NCBI GenBank assembly: GCA_965223725.1
Contig: CBDCXE010000003.1
Span: forward strand, 62,001-126,000
DNA length: 64,000 nucleotides
Direction: 5' to 3'
Source of the DNA: CBDCXE01 sp965223725 [NCBI: Nitrospinota bacterium]
GTDB lineage: Bacteria > Nitrospinota_A > UBA7883
Notes under the pieces: generated by a model
What the model saw: only the letters and a program-made list of their open reading frames with translations
What the model was told of the DNA's origin: nothing
The model's database searches: none
Made by a program: the position numbers and the translations under genes
In this document: piece after piece, positions 49,858-58,633 of the stretch
How the letters are laid out: each line of letters begins with the position of its first letter
Numbering within the stretch: the stretch's first letter is position 1

Positions 49858-50058
49858 GTTGACATTTCACTTATTTAAAACTTGCATAGCAAGCGGGTTA
49901 TTGTATCCAGTTTTTTACAGCCATCCTCACTTATGCTGGCGCAGTTCTGGTATAGCGCCATCTGAAATGATACCCTGATATGAAGCGTCATTAAACAAGG
50001 TAAGCATAGTCCAAAGATATGGTAAAAGCAAGCGCCAGAATGTCAGTATTTAAGTGAA

Positions 50059-50559
50059 ATGAAAAAAAAATCGTCTCCATTCGCATCCCTTGAATCTATC
50101 CTGGAGCGCGCGCTTAAAATTAATGACAAGCCAGGAATTTTGCATTTTGCCAGGATCCTTTCCAATTGGGAAAAAATTACTGGGCCACAGCTTTACAAGG
50201 TGTCCCGTCCCGATTCGCTCTCCCGGAAAACATTGACGATTGGAGCAACAGAGCCTGTTTGGGTAGACTCCATGATGTATATGAAAAATGAGATTATCAG
50301 AAAAGTAAACTCCCTGTTTGCCGAGCCTGTTATTAAAAATATCAAAATTATCCACAACAGTGATATTGTGTTTAATGATATGGAAGAGGCTGATAACATA
50401 AAGGAAGCTGAAAATATTCAAATGTCCGCGGAGCTGGATCCAGAATATGAGGAGGCGCTGGAGTTGATTGAAGATTGTCAATTACGTTCCATTTTCAGGC
50501 GGGTTATGTTAAAAGACAGAAGCTTGAAGTCGCGACTTAAGAAAACTGGAGACCAATAA
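50059..50559 (+). CDS. DciA-like (DUF721) protein
   Basis: A 166-aa protein whose central part (NWEKITGPQLYKVSRPDSLS, LTIGATEPVWVDSMMYMKNE) fits the DUF721/DciA family, a replicative-helicase loader or partner found in most bacteria lacking DnaC. The C-terminal third is acidic and less conserved. It starts seven bases before the TPR lipoprotein gene and probably shares its transcript. DciA identity is likely but the family is short and diverse. Confidence 0.72.
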   Translation: MKKKSSPFASLESILERALKINDKPGILHFARILSNWEKITGPQLYKVSRPDSLSRKTLTIGATEPVWVDSMMYMKNEIIRKVNSLFAEPVIKNIKIIHNSDIVFNDMEEADNIKEAENIQMSAELDPEYEEALELIEDCQLRSIFRRVMLKDRSLKSRLKKTGDQ

Positions 50560-50565
50560 AAAATA

Positions 50566-52365
50566 ATGATCCCAAAATATCTGAAAAGCCTTGCTAAAAT
50601 AACACTGGCTTTTCTTTCAATCACACTCGCCGCTTGCGCCACAGGCGCGCCAAAAGCAGAAATTCCTGTCGCCAGCAAACCAAGTGTAAGCAAACCAAAA
50701 ACCAAAAAAAGTTTTTCCATCAACCGGTCGGACGCGTACCAAAATTTTATCATGGGCCTGTTGGCCGAACGCAGAGGCTCCTATGGCGAAGCGATAGCCC
50801 ATTATCGAAAAGCGGCAAGATACGATACGCGCCTTGTGCAGGCTTATGAGCGCTTGTCGACTTTATTTCTTCGGCTGGGCAATCTTAAAAAAGCGGAATC
50901 CGCCGCATTGGAAGGCCTGAAAATAGATGAAAAGTATGCAGAGTTGTTGGAAATAGCTGGCGGAATATATTCCAGCACTGGTCAACATGATAAGGCAATC
51001 AGCTATTTTGACCGTCTGATTAAAGTAGAGCCAGATAACAAAAACGCCAAAATGAACCTGGCGGTATCTATGCTAAACTCCGGCAGGTATAAAGAATCTA
51101 TATCGCTTCTGGATGAGTATACAAAGAAGTATAAGGTCGACCCCAGCGGCCCATACCATACAGGAATAGCGTATATGCGGCAGGAGAAATGGGACAAAGC
51201 TATCACCAGCTTCAAACTGCTTACCAAGCGTTTTCCCGATTTTCTGATCGCATACCAAAACCTTGGATGGATATATAACTCCCGTGGATGGCATAACAAA
51301 GCTGCAGAAGTATATTCAGACTATCTCTTGATTAATCCGAACAGTTTTGAAGCGCAGACCAAGCTTGAGAAAACCAAAAAGTTGGCGGAAAACAAATCGG
51401 AAAAGCTGCTGAAGGAACTTTTGGATGTCAAACCAAAAGATATCAATTTGAACTTCAGGCTAGGAATACTCCATTGGCGAAGGGCGGAGGTAACCGGGCA
51501 GCTGGAAAGCTTTCACAAAGCGTTGGATCAGTTCCAGCTGGTGCGCGCCGGCAACCCGGATGACAGGCGCGCCGTGTTTTATATCGCGAATATATTCGAG
51601 CGGCTAAACCTGAATGATGAAGCTATACAGGCATGGAAACGTATTGTGGCTGATGTCAAAGGTAAGGAAGCCAGAGATATACACCTGAAAATTGCAGAGC
51701 TGTATGAGAGGGCCGGCAAACTGAAGATGAGCCTGCGGCATTCGATCATAGCCTCCGATCTCGATCCTCAAAATCCGGACTTGAAATATTTCATCGGCCT
51801 TTTGCAAAACAAGCTGAACAACCTGGACGAAGCGGAAGCTTATTTTTATGAAGCTATAAAGTTGAAAGAAGATGATAAATATTATTTTTTCCTGGGTGTG
51901 ATATACGAGAAAATGGGGCGCATAGATGATAGCATCGATGTTATGAAGAAGGCGATCGAGCTCAAGCCGGACCATTCCAACGCTCTAAACTATCTTGGCT
52001 ATTTATACGCAGAGCAAGGGATAAACCTTAACGAAGCGGAAGAGCATATAGACCGGGCCCTGGAGCTGGAGCCGGAGAACGGTTACTTCCTCGATTCCAT
52101 TGGCTGGATATATTATAAACAGAAGCAGTATAAAAAAGCCGCCACAGCCATAGAATCGGCAGTACGCAATATTCCACCCGACCCAACGGTGCTCGATCAT
52201 CTTGGTGATGTGTACACAGCCTTGGACAAGCCGCTGGAAGCCGCCGACGCTTATGAGCGCTCGCTTAAAGCCAAGGCAGAGGATGACCGTCAGCTTGACA
52301 GGGAAGCGATCAGGAAAAAGCTGGAAAAAGCTAAAAAACTGGTTGAAGAAAGGAAATTAAAATAA
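50566..52365 (+). CDS. TPR-repeat lipoprotein
   Basis: A 599-aa protein. The signal peptide ends in lipobox LAAC (Cys24), so it is a lipid-anchored envelope protein. From about residue 50 onward it is a long array of tetratricopeptide repeats, e.g. AIAHYRKAARYDTRLVQAYE and DDSIDVMKKAIELKPDHSNA. The C-terminal coil is Lys/Glu-rich. TPR arrays mediate protein-protein contacts; such lipoproteins support outer-membrane or exopolysaccharide assembly in other bacteria. The stop codon TAA overlaps the proposed ATA start of the next lipoprotein gene, suggesting coupled translation. Confidence 0.85.
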   Translation: MIPKYLKSLAKITLAFLSITLAACATGAPKAEIPVASKPSVSKPKTKKSFSINRSDAYQNFIMGLLAERRGSYGEAIAHYRKAARYDTRLVQAYERLSTLFLRLGNLKKAESAALEGLKIDEKYAELLEIAGGIYSSTGQHDKAISYFDRLIKVEPDNKNAKMNLAVSMLNSGRYKESISLLDEYTKKYKVDPSGPYHTGIAYMRQEKWDKAITSFKLLTKRFPDFLIAYQNLGWIYNSRGWHNKAAEVYSDYLLINPNSFEAQTKLEKTKKLAENKSEKLLKELLDVKPKDINLNFRLGILHWRRAEVTGQLESFHKALDQFQLVRAGNPDDRRAVFYIANIFERLNLNDEAIQAWKRIVADVKGKEARDIHLKIAELYERAGKLKMSLRHSIIASDLDPQNPDLKYFIGLLQNKLNNLDEAEAYFYEAIKLKEDDKYYFFLGVIYEKMGRIDDSIDVMKKAIELKPDHSNALNYLGYLYAEQGINLNEAEEHIDRALELEPENGYFLDSIGWIYYKQKQYKKAATAIESAVRNIPPDPTVLDHLGDVYTALDKPLEAADAYERSLKAKAEDDRQLDREAIRKKLEKAKKLVEERKLK

Positions 52366-53060
52366 CCCCTTCCAGCCGATCTGCCCAATGTCTGCTGATT
52401 CTGGTAACGTTGCTTGTCGGTTGCCAGACCCTCAGGGTGTCGCCGCAGGTCGCTTCGGAAGATCTGGCGCGATTTAACAAGCCGGATTACCCCAGCTTTT
52501 CCGGCAGGGCGTCGATCAACGTACATGGCCCCGGGTCCCGGTTCACCGGCCGTATTTTTATGGCGCTGAAAGGAGAAAAATTTCGGGTGGAGATCATGGA
52601 TAAAACCGGCCGGGTTATCCAGGCTGTGGCTGGCTGGTCAGGTAACGTAGTCCGAATTGACCCAAGCAGTGGTCAGCGCGCAGAATTTTCCGGTGATACT
52701 GTGCCGATCACCAAAAAGATAAAAGCTCCCGTCTCTTTTATGCGAGCGCTGGTGACCGGTGAGTCACCAAAATTTACCAGGATAAAATCCGCATACGAAA
52801 GTAATGGAGTAAATATCGTAAAAGTTGGCGGGCCGGATATGGTAATCAGATATTCAGGCAGGATAGAGCGGATAACGCACCATACACCAGGCGGCTCCAG
52901 TGTCATATTGCGGATTGAACCAATGGCCGAAGGTCCTATGGCGCCATACGCTAGCGGCGCGGAGATTTCATCTGGAATGGTCACCATCAAGGTTCAGTGG
53001 CTCGATGTGGCGCAAGGCGTGGAGTTTGATGACCTGTTTTTCGAGTTCGAGTCGTTCTAG
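52362..53060 (+). CDS. LolB-like outer-membrane lipoprotein, apparent ATA start
   Basis: About 232 aa from ATA 52362. The N-terminus TPSSRSAQCLLILVTLLVG then Cys21 is a textbook lipoprotein signal (Arg, hydrophobic core, LVGC lipobox). A TTG at 52410 would leave only four residues before the cysteine, destroying the signal. ATA overlaps the TPR gene stop (ATAA), and AAAGGA lies about seven bases upstream. The mature domain (YPSFSGRASINVHGPGSRFT, VEIMDKTGRVIQAVAGWSGN) resembles the LolB/DUF4292 beta-barrel-like fold that receives lipoproteins from LolA. Family assignment is moderate. It is convergent with the DUF92 gene. Confidence 0.72.
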   Translation: MTPSSRSAQCLLILVTLLVGCQTLRVSPQVASEDLARFNKPDYPSFSGRASINVHGPGSRFTGRIFMALKGEKFRVEIMDKTGRVIQAVAGWSGNVVRIDPSSGQRAEFSGDTVPITKKIKAPVSFMRALVTGESPKFTRIKSAYESNGVNIVKVGGPDMVIRYSGRIERITHHTPGGSSVILRIEPMAEGPMAPYASGAEISSGMVTIKVQWLDVAQGVEFDDLFFEFESF

Positions 53061-53072
53061 CAGCGCCTGCTC

Positions 53073-54132
53073 TCACAGGAACAGAGCTATATAAACTGCG
53101 GTCATCCCGCCGGCGAGGTTACTCCATGCGTTCACGCCATCGTTTGTCATCTCATTCGCATTTTCATAAACAGACCCCAGGACGCTATCGACCATACACC
53201 CTGCAAACGCTCCGATGGCTATTGCGACTCCTCCCGTATAGCTAGTTAGTTCCATCTCTTGCGCGAAAACACCCATGGTCATGGCGGCGGTTAGCCCGAA
53301 CAAGGTCCCCAGAACTGTGATGGCGCCGTTCTCTCCAATTTCGGTTGGCTCGAATGTGATTATATCGACCGGCCTTTTACCATAGATAGTGCCTAGCTCG
53401 GACGAGACAGTATCCGCCAGAGCGGCGCCCAGACATGCGCAAAACCCAATGGTTAAAATAAATATATCTTCACTAAACAAAATTGCAATGGCAAACCCGA
53501 CCGCCGGGCCTGTGTTGGCCAGAAGGTTGCCCAAGCCACGCGCCTCCTGCTCTTTTCGGTTATTGATGCTTGTAGCCCAAACCGCTATAGCGATAAATAT
53601 GGCCAGCATGGCAAACCCTCTGTGACCAAGGGCCATATATATGACTGTGCCAGCTAGCACACCGCCAAAGGCCCCTTTAGCGTCGATTGAAAGCCAAACC
53701 CCCCAGCGCGGCAGATAACGCTAAACCGGTCCATGGGCTGTGGGCGTACAAGAACCAGTTCCACCCAAGCTTTGTTACTGCGAATACGATTATGGTCAAC
53801 AAAGTTATACGAACAGGAAATCGGTACGGTTCTTCAGCTGGTATCTTCAGGGAAAGCAGTGCGAAGGCGCCGATAGTGGCGGCCATGCACACTGTTTTAG
53901 ACGCGCTATAATCTTGCCCATGAAATATCAGCTCACCTGCGCCAAACCCGGCTAGAGCCACCAACGATATAGCCATATAGTATAATATCGGCCGGTCTTC
54001 ATGGTTTGCCATAAGGCAAACTGCACACAATAGGCCGGTTAAAAAAGGGATCAGGCCATAGCGACCCTGGATCACAACAGGCGCCAGGAATAAAGTTAAT
54101 GCGGCGAATAATGATGGAGCGTTATATCTCAA
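53073..54132 (-). pseudogene. DUF92 family membrane protein, split by a frameshift in a C6 tract
   Basis: Reading on the minus strand, an N-terminal half from ATG 54132 (about five hydrophobic segments) runs to ALSAALGG and then hits a stop at 53677. In another frame the sequence continues SIDAKGAFGGVLAGTVIYMA and then NPGPAVGF-type DUF92 motifs: TGPAVGFAIAILFSEDIF, GAALADTVSSELGTIYGKRP. The switch lies in a run of six C (53699-53704). Removing one base gives an uninterrupted protein of about 350 aa. DUF92 proteins (TMEM19-like) are membrane proteins of unknown function, sometimes linked to isoprenoid kinase domains. It could alternatively be two separate genes, but the DUF92 domain would then lack its first helix. 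It overlaps the upstream metallo-beta-lactamase gene by 11 bp. Confidence 0.72.
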
Positions 54133-54886
54133 TCGTCAGCCCGTCCCAGGCCAGCTCCACTCCGTCTGGCATGGTCATATTTGTCGATTCATGGCCAAGG
54201 TTATGATTAAGGTGGGTCAAATAGGCGCGCTTCGGCTGGAGCGTACCGATAGCCTCCAGCGCTTTTTCCAGCGTGAAGTGTGTGGCGTGATAAGGTAATC
54301 CAAGGGCGCCCAGGATCAATGTATCCAGCCCTTCCAGCAAAGACGCTGATGCATCTGGTATGGCAGAGCAATCGGTAATATATGCGGTGTTGCCGGTCCT
54401 ATAGCCATACACCTCCATGCTGCCATGCATCACCGGAACAGGGATGATTTCCAATTTACCCAGGGCAAAGGGGGTATTGATAATGTTGGTCTGCAGTTTC
54501 GGAATACCGCCGCCTTCGCTCGGGCCGCCATTAAAAATATAGCCAAACATATCTTTAATACGCTGCATGGTCAGTTCATTACCATACAGAGGAATGTCAG
54601 ATTTTTGCAAAAAATTGAAACTGCGAAGCTCATCAATTCCATGCACGTGATCCGCATGATGGTGGGTGTAGAGCACAGCGTCAACCCGTTTAATGCCCTC
54701 GCGCAAAGCTTGTTCCCGAAGGTCTGTGGAGGTGTCTATCAATACACTGTTTGAGTTGGCGCGTATCCATACGCTGGAGCGCAGCCTTTTATCCCTTCGG
54801 CTGGCAGAGCCGCAGACCTCACAGTCGCATCCAATCATCGGCACCCCGGTGGAAGTGCCGGTGCCCAAAAATGTAAGTTTTCCCAT
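54122..54886 (-). CDS. Metallo-beta-lactamase-fold hydrolase (PhnP-like)
   Basis: A 254-aa protein with LTFLGTGTSTGVPMIGCDCE at the start and the metal motif THHHADHVHG. The N-terminal CDCEVC cysteines resemble the extra zinc site of PhnP-type phosphodiesterases. Relatives act on cyclic phosphates or tRNA ends. ATG 54886 is preferred to 54925 because family similarity starts there. First gene of the pair with DUF92. Confidence 0.86.
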   Translation of the reverse strand: MGKLTFLGTGTSTGVPMIGCDCEVCGSASRRDKRLRSSVWIRANSNSVLIDTSTDLREQALREGIKRVDAVLYTHHHADHVHGIDELRSFNFLQKSDIPLYGNELTMQRIKDMFGYIFNGGPSEGGGIPKLQTNIINTPFALGKLEIIPVPVMHGSMEVYGYRTGNTAYITDCSAIPDASASLLEGLDTLILGALGLPYHATHFTLEKALEAIGTLQPKRAYLTHLNHNLGHESTNMTMPDGVELAWDGLTIEI

Positions 54887-54974
54887 ACAGATATATTTTA
54901 TACTTTCTGTCTTCAGGTATTCCACGAAAACAAAAGATTATCAGTCATCACAATAAAAAATAACGCCTGGGCGC

Positions 54975-55006
54975 AAAAAAAAGGACGGCCTGAAATCAAG
55001 CCGCCC
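54975..55006 (-). terminator. Rho-independent terminator after htrA
   Basis: On the minus strand GGGCGGC pairs with GCCGTCC (one G-U), with a 10-base loop and an eight-T run, about 20 bases past the protease stop. Confidence 0.8.
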
Positions 55007-55027
55007 GGAAATAGTTATTAAGGCTGA

Positions 55028-56503
55028 TTATTCTTCAGAAGGAATTTTGACCACAATAAATGATGTGTTCTTCCCACGGCTCACCAGCAGTAACACAGCT
55101 TCACCCGGTTTTGCGGAGGATACAATCTTCTCGAACTGTGAGGCGCTTTCAACCGGTTGACCCTTTACTTCCGAAATCACATCACCTGGGCGCACGCCCG
55201 ACTCCGCAGCTGGGCTGCCAGGGGTCACACTGGTCACCAATACACCTGACTCAGCTTCGACACTAAACTTTCTCGCGTTATTCCTGTCCAGGTTTTCCAC
55301 GGCCATGCCCAAGCTTTCCGCGCCACCCTTACCGTTGGATGTAACCAGCTCTTCCTGATCATCAGGCATATTGCCAAGCTTCATTGTGATCATCTTTTCC
55401 TTACCATCGCGGATGATTTTCAGCGTCGCTTTCGCGCCCGGTTTTGCGGCGGCGACGATCCTCGGCAGGTCGCTGGAGGTCTCCACTTCCTCACCGTTGA
55501 AAGCGATGATCACATCCTTTCGCATCAGCCCGCCTTTCTCCGCAGGTGAATCACTGAATACTTCGCTGATCAATGCGCCAGATGCGCTGGGCAGGTTCAG
55601 TACTGTTTGCAGTTCTTCACTTACACCCTGGATGGCGACACCCAGCCAGCCACGTTTGATCTGGCCGGCCTTTAAATCGTTATATATACTTTTGACAGCG
55701 TTTATCGGGATGGCAAAACCGATACCAACGTTACCCTGGGACATCCCGCCTGTAAAAATTGCGGAGTTTATTCCAACAACCTGGCCGTTGATATTAAGCA
55801 ATGGTCCACCGGAGTTGCCAGGGTTGATGGAGGCGTCGGTCTGGATAAAATCATCGTATGGCCCTGCGCCGATTACCCTGCTCTTGGCGGATACAACACC
55901 AACGGTGACCGACTGGGCGAACCCAAACGGGTTGCCGATAGCCATCACCCATTCACCAACCTCCAGCATGTCAGAGTTTCCAAGCTTAAGGGTCGGGAAC
56001 TTTTTATCCGCTTCGATTTTTATCAACGCGATATCGGTTTTTGGGTCGGCGGCCACCAGCTTGGCGTTATATTCCTTCTCTTTGGAGTCGTGGCCATCCC
56101 CGAAAGTGACCACAATCTCATCAGCTTTGGCTACCACATGGCTGTTGGTCAAAATGTACCCATCATCCTCCACCACAAAACCGGAGCCGAGGCTTTGCCG
56201 CACCTGCTCCCGTGGAAACCCTTTGAACCCAGGGAAAAAACGCTCATAAAACTCCCGCATTTCATCTGGCATGCCATGTTGCCCACCAAAGTTTACCTTC
56301 TGTTTTGTGGATATGTTCACAACTGCAGGAGTCTGATCCCTGGCGATTTTCGCAAATATATTATTTGATAAATCTGCTCCTGCGGCAACCGCTTCTGCAG
56401 CCATCAGGTTATCGCTATGGCCTCTGTCAGAAGATGGCCAGAAATATAGCGCGAACGCCACAAGACCCAGCCCAATACCGAACCATTTGATTTTATTAAG
56501 CAT
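55028..56503 (-). CDS. HtrA/DegP-family periplasmic serine protease
   Basis: A 491-aa protease with an N-terminal membrane anchor or uncleaved signal (FGIGLGLVAFALYFW), trypsin-like domain with catalytic His122 (LTNSHVV), Asp157 (KTDIALI) and Ser231 (NPGNSGGPL), and two C-terminal PDZ domains (about 275-365 and 385-490). It degrades or refolds misfolded envelope proteins. Length and two PDZ domains match DegP/DegQ; no long LA loop insertion marks it clearly as DegP. Transcribed alone with its own terminator. Confidence 0.95.
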   Translation of the reverse strand: MLNKIKWFGIGLGLVAFALYFWPSSDRGHSDNLMAAEAVAAGADLSNNIFAKIARDQTPAVVNISTKQKVNFGGQHGMPDEMREFYERFFPGFKGFPREQVRQSLGSGFVVEDDGYILTNSHVVAKADEIVVTFGDGHDSKEKEYNAKLVAADPKTDIALIKIEADKKFPTLKLGNSDMLEVGEWVMAIGNPFGFAQSVTVGVVSAKSRVIGAGPYDDFIQTDASINPGNSGGPLLNINGQVVGINSAIFTGGMSQGNVGIGFAIPINAVKSIYNDLKAGQIKRGWLGVAIQGVSEELQTVLNLPSASGALISEVFSDSPAEKGGLMRKDVIIAFNGEEVETSSDLPRIVAAAKPGAKATLKIIRDGKEKMITMKLGNMPDDQEELVTSNGKGGAESLGMAVENLDRNNARKFSVEAESGVLVTSVTPGSPAAESGVRPGDVISEVKGQPVESASQFEKIVSSAKPGEAVLLLVSRGKNTSFIVVKIPSEE

Positions 56504-56610
56504 ACTAAAATTTAATCCTATAATTTGATCAATTTTGGAACATTTTTACAGTTTATCATAGAAATAGGACGGAATTATCAACTCAATTGGGAAAAAAATG
56601 TAAAAAAATC

Positions 56611-56640
56611 TTGACACAAGAAATATTTATGTCACAATAC
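56611..56640 (+). promoter_or_regulatory. Possible promoter/operator for the ribbon-helix-helix unit
   Basis: TTGACA (56611-56616) with a weak -10 near 56635-56641 (CAATACT). An overlapping CACAAG/CTTGTG inverted repeat (56615-56620 with 56639-56644) could be the operator of the encoded regulator. Confidence 0.4.
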
Positions 56641-56687
56641 TTGTGAATTAAATGGAATGATTATATTTTATTTTAATTAAGTAGATC

Positions 56688-56870
56688 ATGCTCGGTAAAA
56701 CGAAAGAAAAAAAAGTGCCTGTCACTACCCATCTATATCAAAGGCAGATAGACCAATTGAACAAAGTCGCGGAAGATCTGCAGGTAACCAAAGCTGTGCT
56801 TTTCAGAGAGGCTATTGAACAGCTCTTAAAAAGGTATGAAGAGAAACAGCTTGATATTGGAATAAAATGA
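56688..56870 (+). CDS. Ribbon-helix-helix (CopG/Arc-like) small DNA-binding protein
   Basis: A 60-aa basic protein: KKVPVTTHLYQRQIDQLNKV, then AEDLQVTKAVLFREAIEQLL and KRYEEKQLD. This is the beta-strand plus two-helix pattern of ribbon-helix-helix repressors, which act as dimers. Such proteins are often autoregulated antitoxins or plasmid-type regulators. The ATGA overlap with the following 61-aa ORF suggests a bicistronic unit. Promoter and terminator enclose just these two genes. Confidence 0.78.
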   Translation: MLGKTKEKKVPVTTHLYQRQIDQLNKVAEDLQVTKAVLFREAIEQLLKRYEEKQLDIGIK

Positions 56871-57052
56871 TGAAAAGCTTGATCAACAACGGCAATGCTG
56901 GCGCCAGCCCTGGCGCGGTCGCCGTTATAATTGTCGAAGCGTCAACTTGGATTGTTGGCCGGACCAAGACCACCACTGTACCGACCACCATCTGTTACGA
57001 TCAAAATGATCGTATTAAGTTCACCCCCTTTGCATGGCCAATATCTGAGTAA
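56867..57052 (+). CDS. 61-aa ORF of unknown function coupled to RHH gene
   Basis: Two tandem ATGs at 56867, overlapping the RHH stop. The product starts MMKSLINNGNAGASPGAVAV, contains IIVEASTWIVGRTKTTTVPT and ends PFAWPISE. Third-base composition (C/G-rich) resembles neighbouring genes, which supports coding. No toxin or other family is recognised. It ends 34 bases before a strong terminator. Confidence 0.5.
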   Translation: MMKSLINNGNAGASPGAVAVIIVEASTWIVGRTKTTTVPTTICYDQNDRIKFTPFAWPISE

Positions 57053-57086
57053 TACCTCCTCCCTCCCTTAGGAGGTTATGATGCGT

Positions 57087-57126
57087 AACCGGTCCCCAGG
57101 TTCTCATTTGGGGACCGGTTTTTTAT
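57087..57126 (+). terminator. Strong rho-independent terminator
   Basis: AACCGGTCCCC (57087-57097) and GGGGACCGGTT (57110-57120), a perfect 11-bp stem with 12-base loop, followed by TTTTTA. It closes the ribbon-helix-helix unit. Confidence 0.92.
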
Positions 57127-57195
57127 TGGGGTCACTCTATATTTTCAGAGCAGGCCTTGGTTACATCCGGCAGGTGGTAGATTCGGACGAATTTC

Positions 57196-57579
57196 CTATA
57201 GGGGTGTTTCAATCGACATATCGAACTTCGGAATCTCCCATATAACTGGTAATTTATCCTCATCCTCACCAAAATATAATCCCCACATAGATCCGTGATC
57301 ACCCGTCAGGAAGCAGTAACTGGTATAGATATGTTCGCCGCCTGGTTCGATAATCGGCTGAACACCAACGACTCCATCACCCTCCACAGTTTCCAGCTCG
57401 CCGCCGGTCTGCTTAATCATCCATTTTCTGCCAAGTAACTGCACAGTTTTGTGGCTATTGTTTAATATCCTGATTGTATAAGCAAACCCACAACGTCTGT
57501 CCGTCGGGATGCTCTCATCCGGTATACGCTGTAAATCCGCTATTTCAACTGAAAGTCCCGGAGTGTTCGATTGTCCCAT
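57196..57579 (-). CDS. apaG: ApaG (DUF525) protein
   Basis: A 127-aa protein of normal ApaG length. It has RCGFAYTIRILNNSHKTVQL, LLGRKWMIKQTGGELETVEG, DGVVGVQPIIEPGGEHIYTS and GSMWGLYF. ApaG is a fibronectin-III-like fold protein of uncertain function, linked in enterobacteria to Co/Mg resistance. It lies 104 bp downstream of cysQ on the same strand. Confidence 0.95.
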   Translation of the reverse strand: MGQSNTPGLSVEIADLQRIPDESIPTDRRCGFAYTIRILNNSHKTVQLLGRKWMIKQTGGELETVEGDGVVGVQPIIEPGGEHIYTSYCFLTGDHGSMWGLYFGEDEDKLPVIWEIPKFDMSIETPL

Positions 57580-57655
57580 TTTTAGTCTGTTTCCTCTCGT
57601 TTAATTACTTTCTTTGATTGTATCATTCGTTGGTCAAAATTTACTTTGTGAATGC

Positions 57656-57674
57656 TTGTCGATTATGTCGACAA
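57656..57674. repeat. Perfect 7-bp hairpin between cysQ and apaG
   Basis: TTGTCGA-TTATG-TCGACAA. It sits 10 bases past the cysQ stop (minus strand). No T-run follows, so it may be an mRNA-stabilising or processing hairpin rather than a terminator. Confidence 0.5.
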
Positions 57675-57683
57675 ACCATAATG

Positions 57684-58478
57684 CTAGACCAACCCTTGCC
57701 ACGGGTATGGCGGATCGCCGGTGACCATGAAATATGGATTAAGCAGATCTTCCTTGTTATAACGCAAGGGCGACCCTTGCAAATCGGTGACATTACCGCC
57801 TGCCTGCTCCACCACACAGTGCGCGGCGGCGGTATCCCACTCCATGGTCGGGCCGATCCTCGGGTAAAGGCTGGCGGAGCCATCCGCCACCTTGCACAGT
57901 TTAAGCGAACTGCCAATGCTCATCTGCTCATGATCGCCCAGTTTGTTTACAAACTCCAGCAGCTCTCCTGTGGCGTGCGACCTCGAGACCAGAACTTTCA
58001 ATCCATCCTTTTGATAATCACCTGCCTTAATCGTTAGCAATTCGCAGGCGCCGGAACGCATATACGCGCCAAAACCTTCGGCGGCAAGATAAGTCACATC
58101 GAGGCAGGGCGCATGGACCACGCCCATCACAGGTTTGCCATCACGCACCAGGGCGATGTTGACAGTGAACTCACCATTACGTTTTATAAACTCTTTCGTT
58201 CCATCGAGTGGATCTACCAGCCAATACTCTTTCCAACTGTTTCTCTCTTCATATGGCACACTTTTCGATTCTTCAGACAGCACAGAAATGTCAGGAGCAA
58301 GGGTATTCAGGCCGTTGACAATCACATCATTAGCCGCTGTATCGGCGCGGGTAAGTGGAGAATCATCCTTTTTGTAAGTGACCTCAACATCACCAGCCTG
58401 ATTATAAACAGACATGATCTCCAAGCCGGCTTTCACAGCCAGTCGTTCTATATCGTGGATCGTTTTGTCCAAATTCAT
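57684..58478 (-). CDS. cysQ: 3'(2'),5'-bisphosphate nucleotidase
   Basis: A 264-aa Mg-dependent, lithium-sensitive-type phosphatase of the inositol monophosphatase superfamily, with DSPLTRADTAANDVIV, LSEESKSVPYEERNSWKEYW, metal motif VDPLDGTKEFIKRNGEFTVN, and MEWDTAAAHCVVEQAGGNVT. CysQ hydrolyses PAP from sulfate assimilation to AMP. Normal length; divergent from the M50 protease gene. Confidence 0.95.
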   Translation of the reverse strand: MNLDKTIHDIERLAVKAGLEIMSVYNQAGDVEVTYKKDDSPLTRADTAANDVIVNGLNTLAPDISVLSEESKSVPYEERNSWKEYWLVDPLDGTKEFIKRNGEFTVNIALVRDGKPVMGVVHAPCLDVTYLAAEGFGAYMRSGACELLTIKAGDYQKDGLKVLVSRSHATGELLEFVNKLGDHEQMSIGSSLKLCKVADGSASLYPRIGPTMEWDTAAAHCVVEQAGGNVTDLQGSPLRYNKEDLLNPYFMVTGDPPYPWQGLV

Positions 58479-58633
58479 ATATTATCTATCCTGTGATAAG
58501 GGTGCATGGGACAAGGCGTATATTACGAAGCGGCGCCTGTCTGTTTGCGCATCTACGAGGTTTTGAAAAAGTGGTTTCCACCAGCGCTTCATATCGAATT
58601 TTACATCAATAATATGCTACAGTAAACTTAGGA

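Noticed and set aside
49858-50058. Glycine riboswitch upstream of gcvT
   Set aside because: The divergent region lacks the conserved purine-rich cores on the minus strand. Nothing else could be assigned there.
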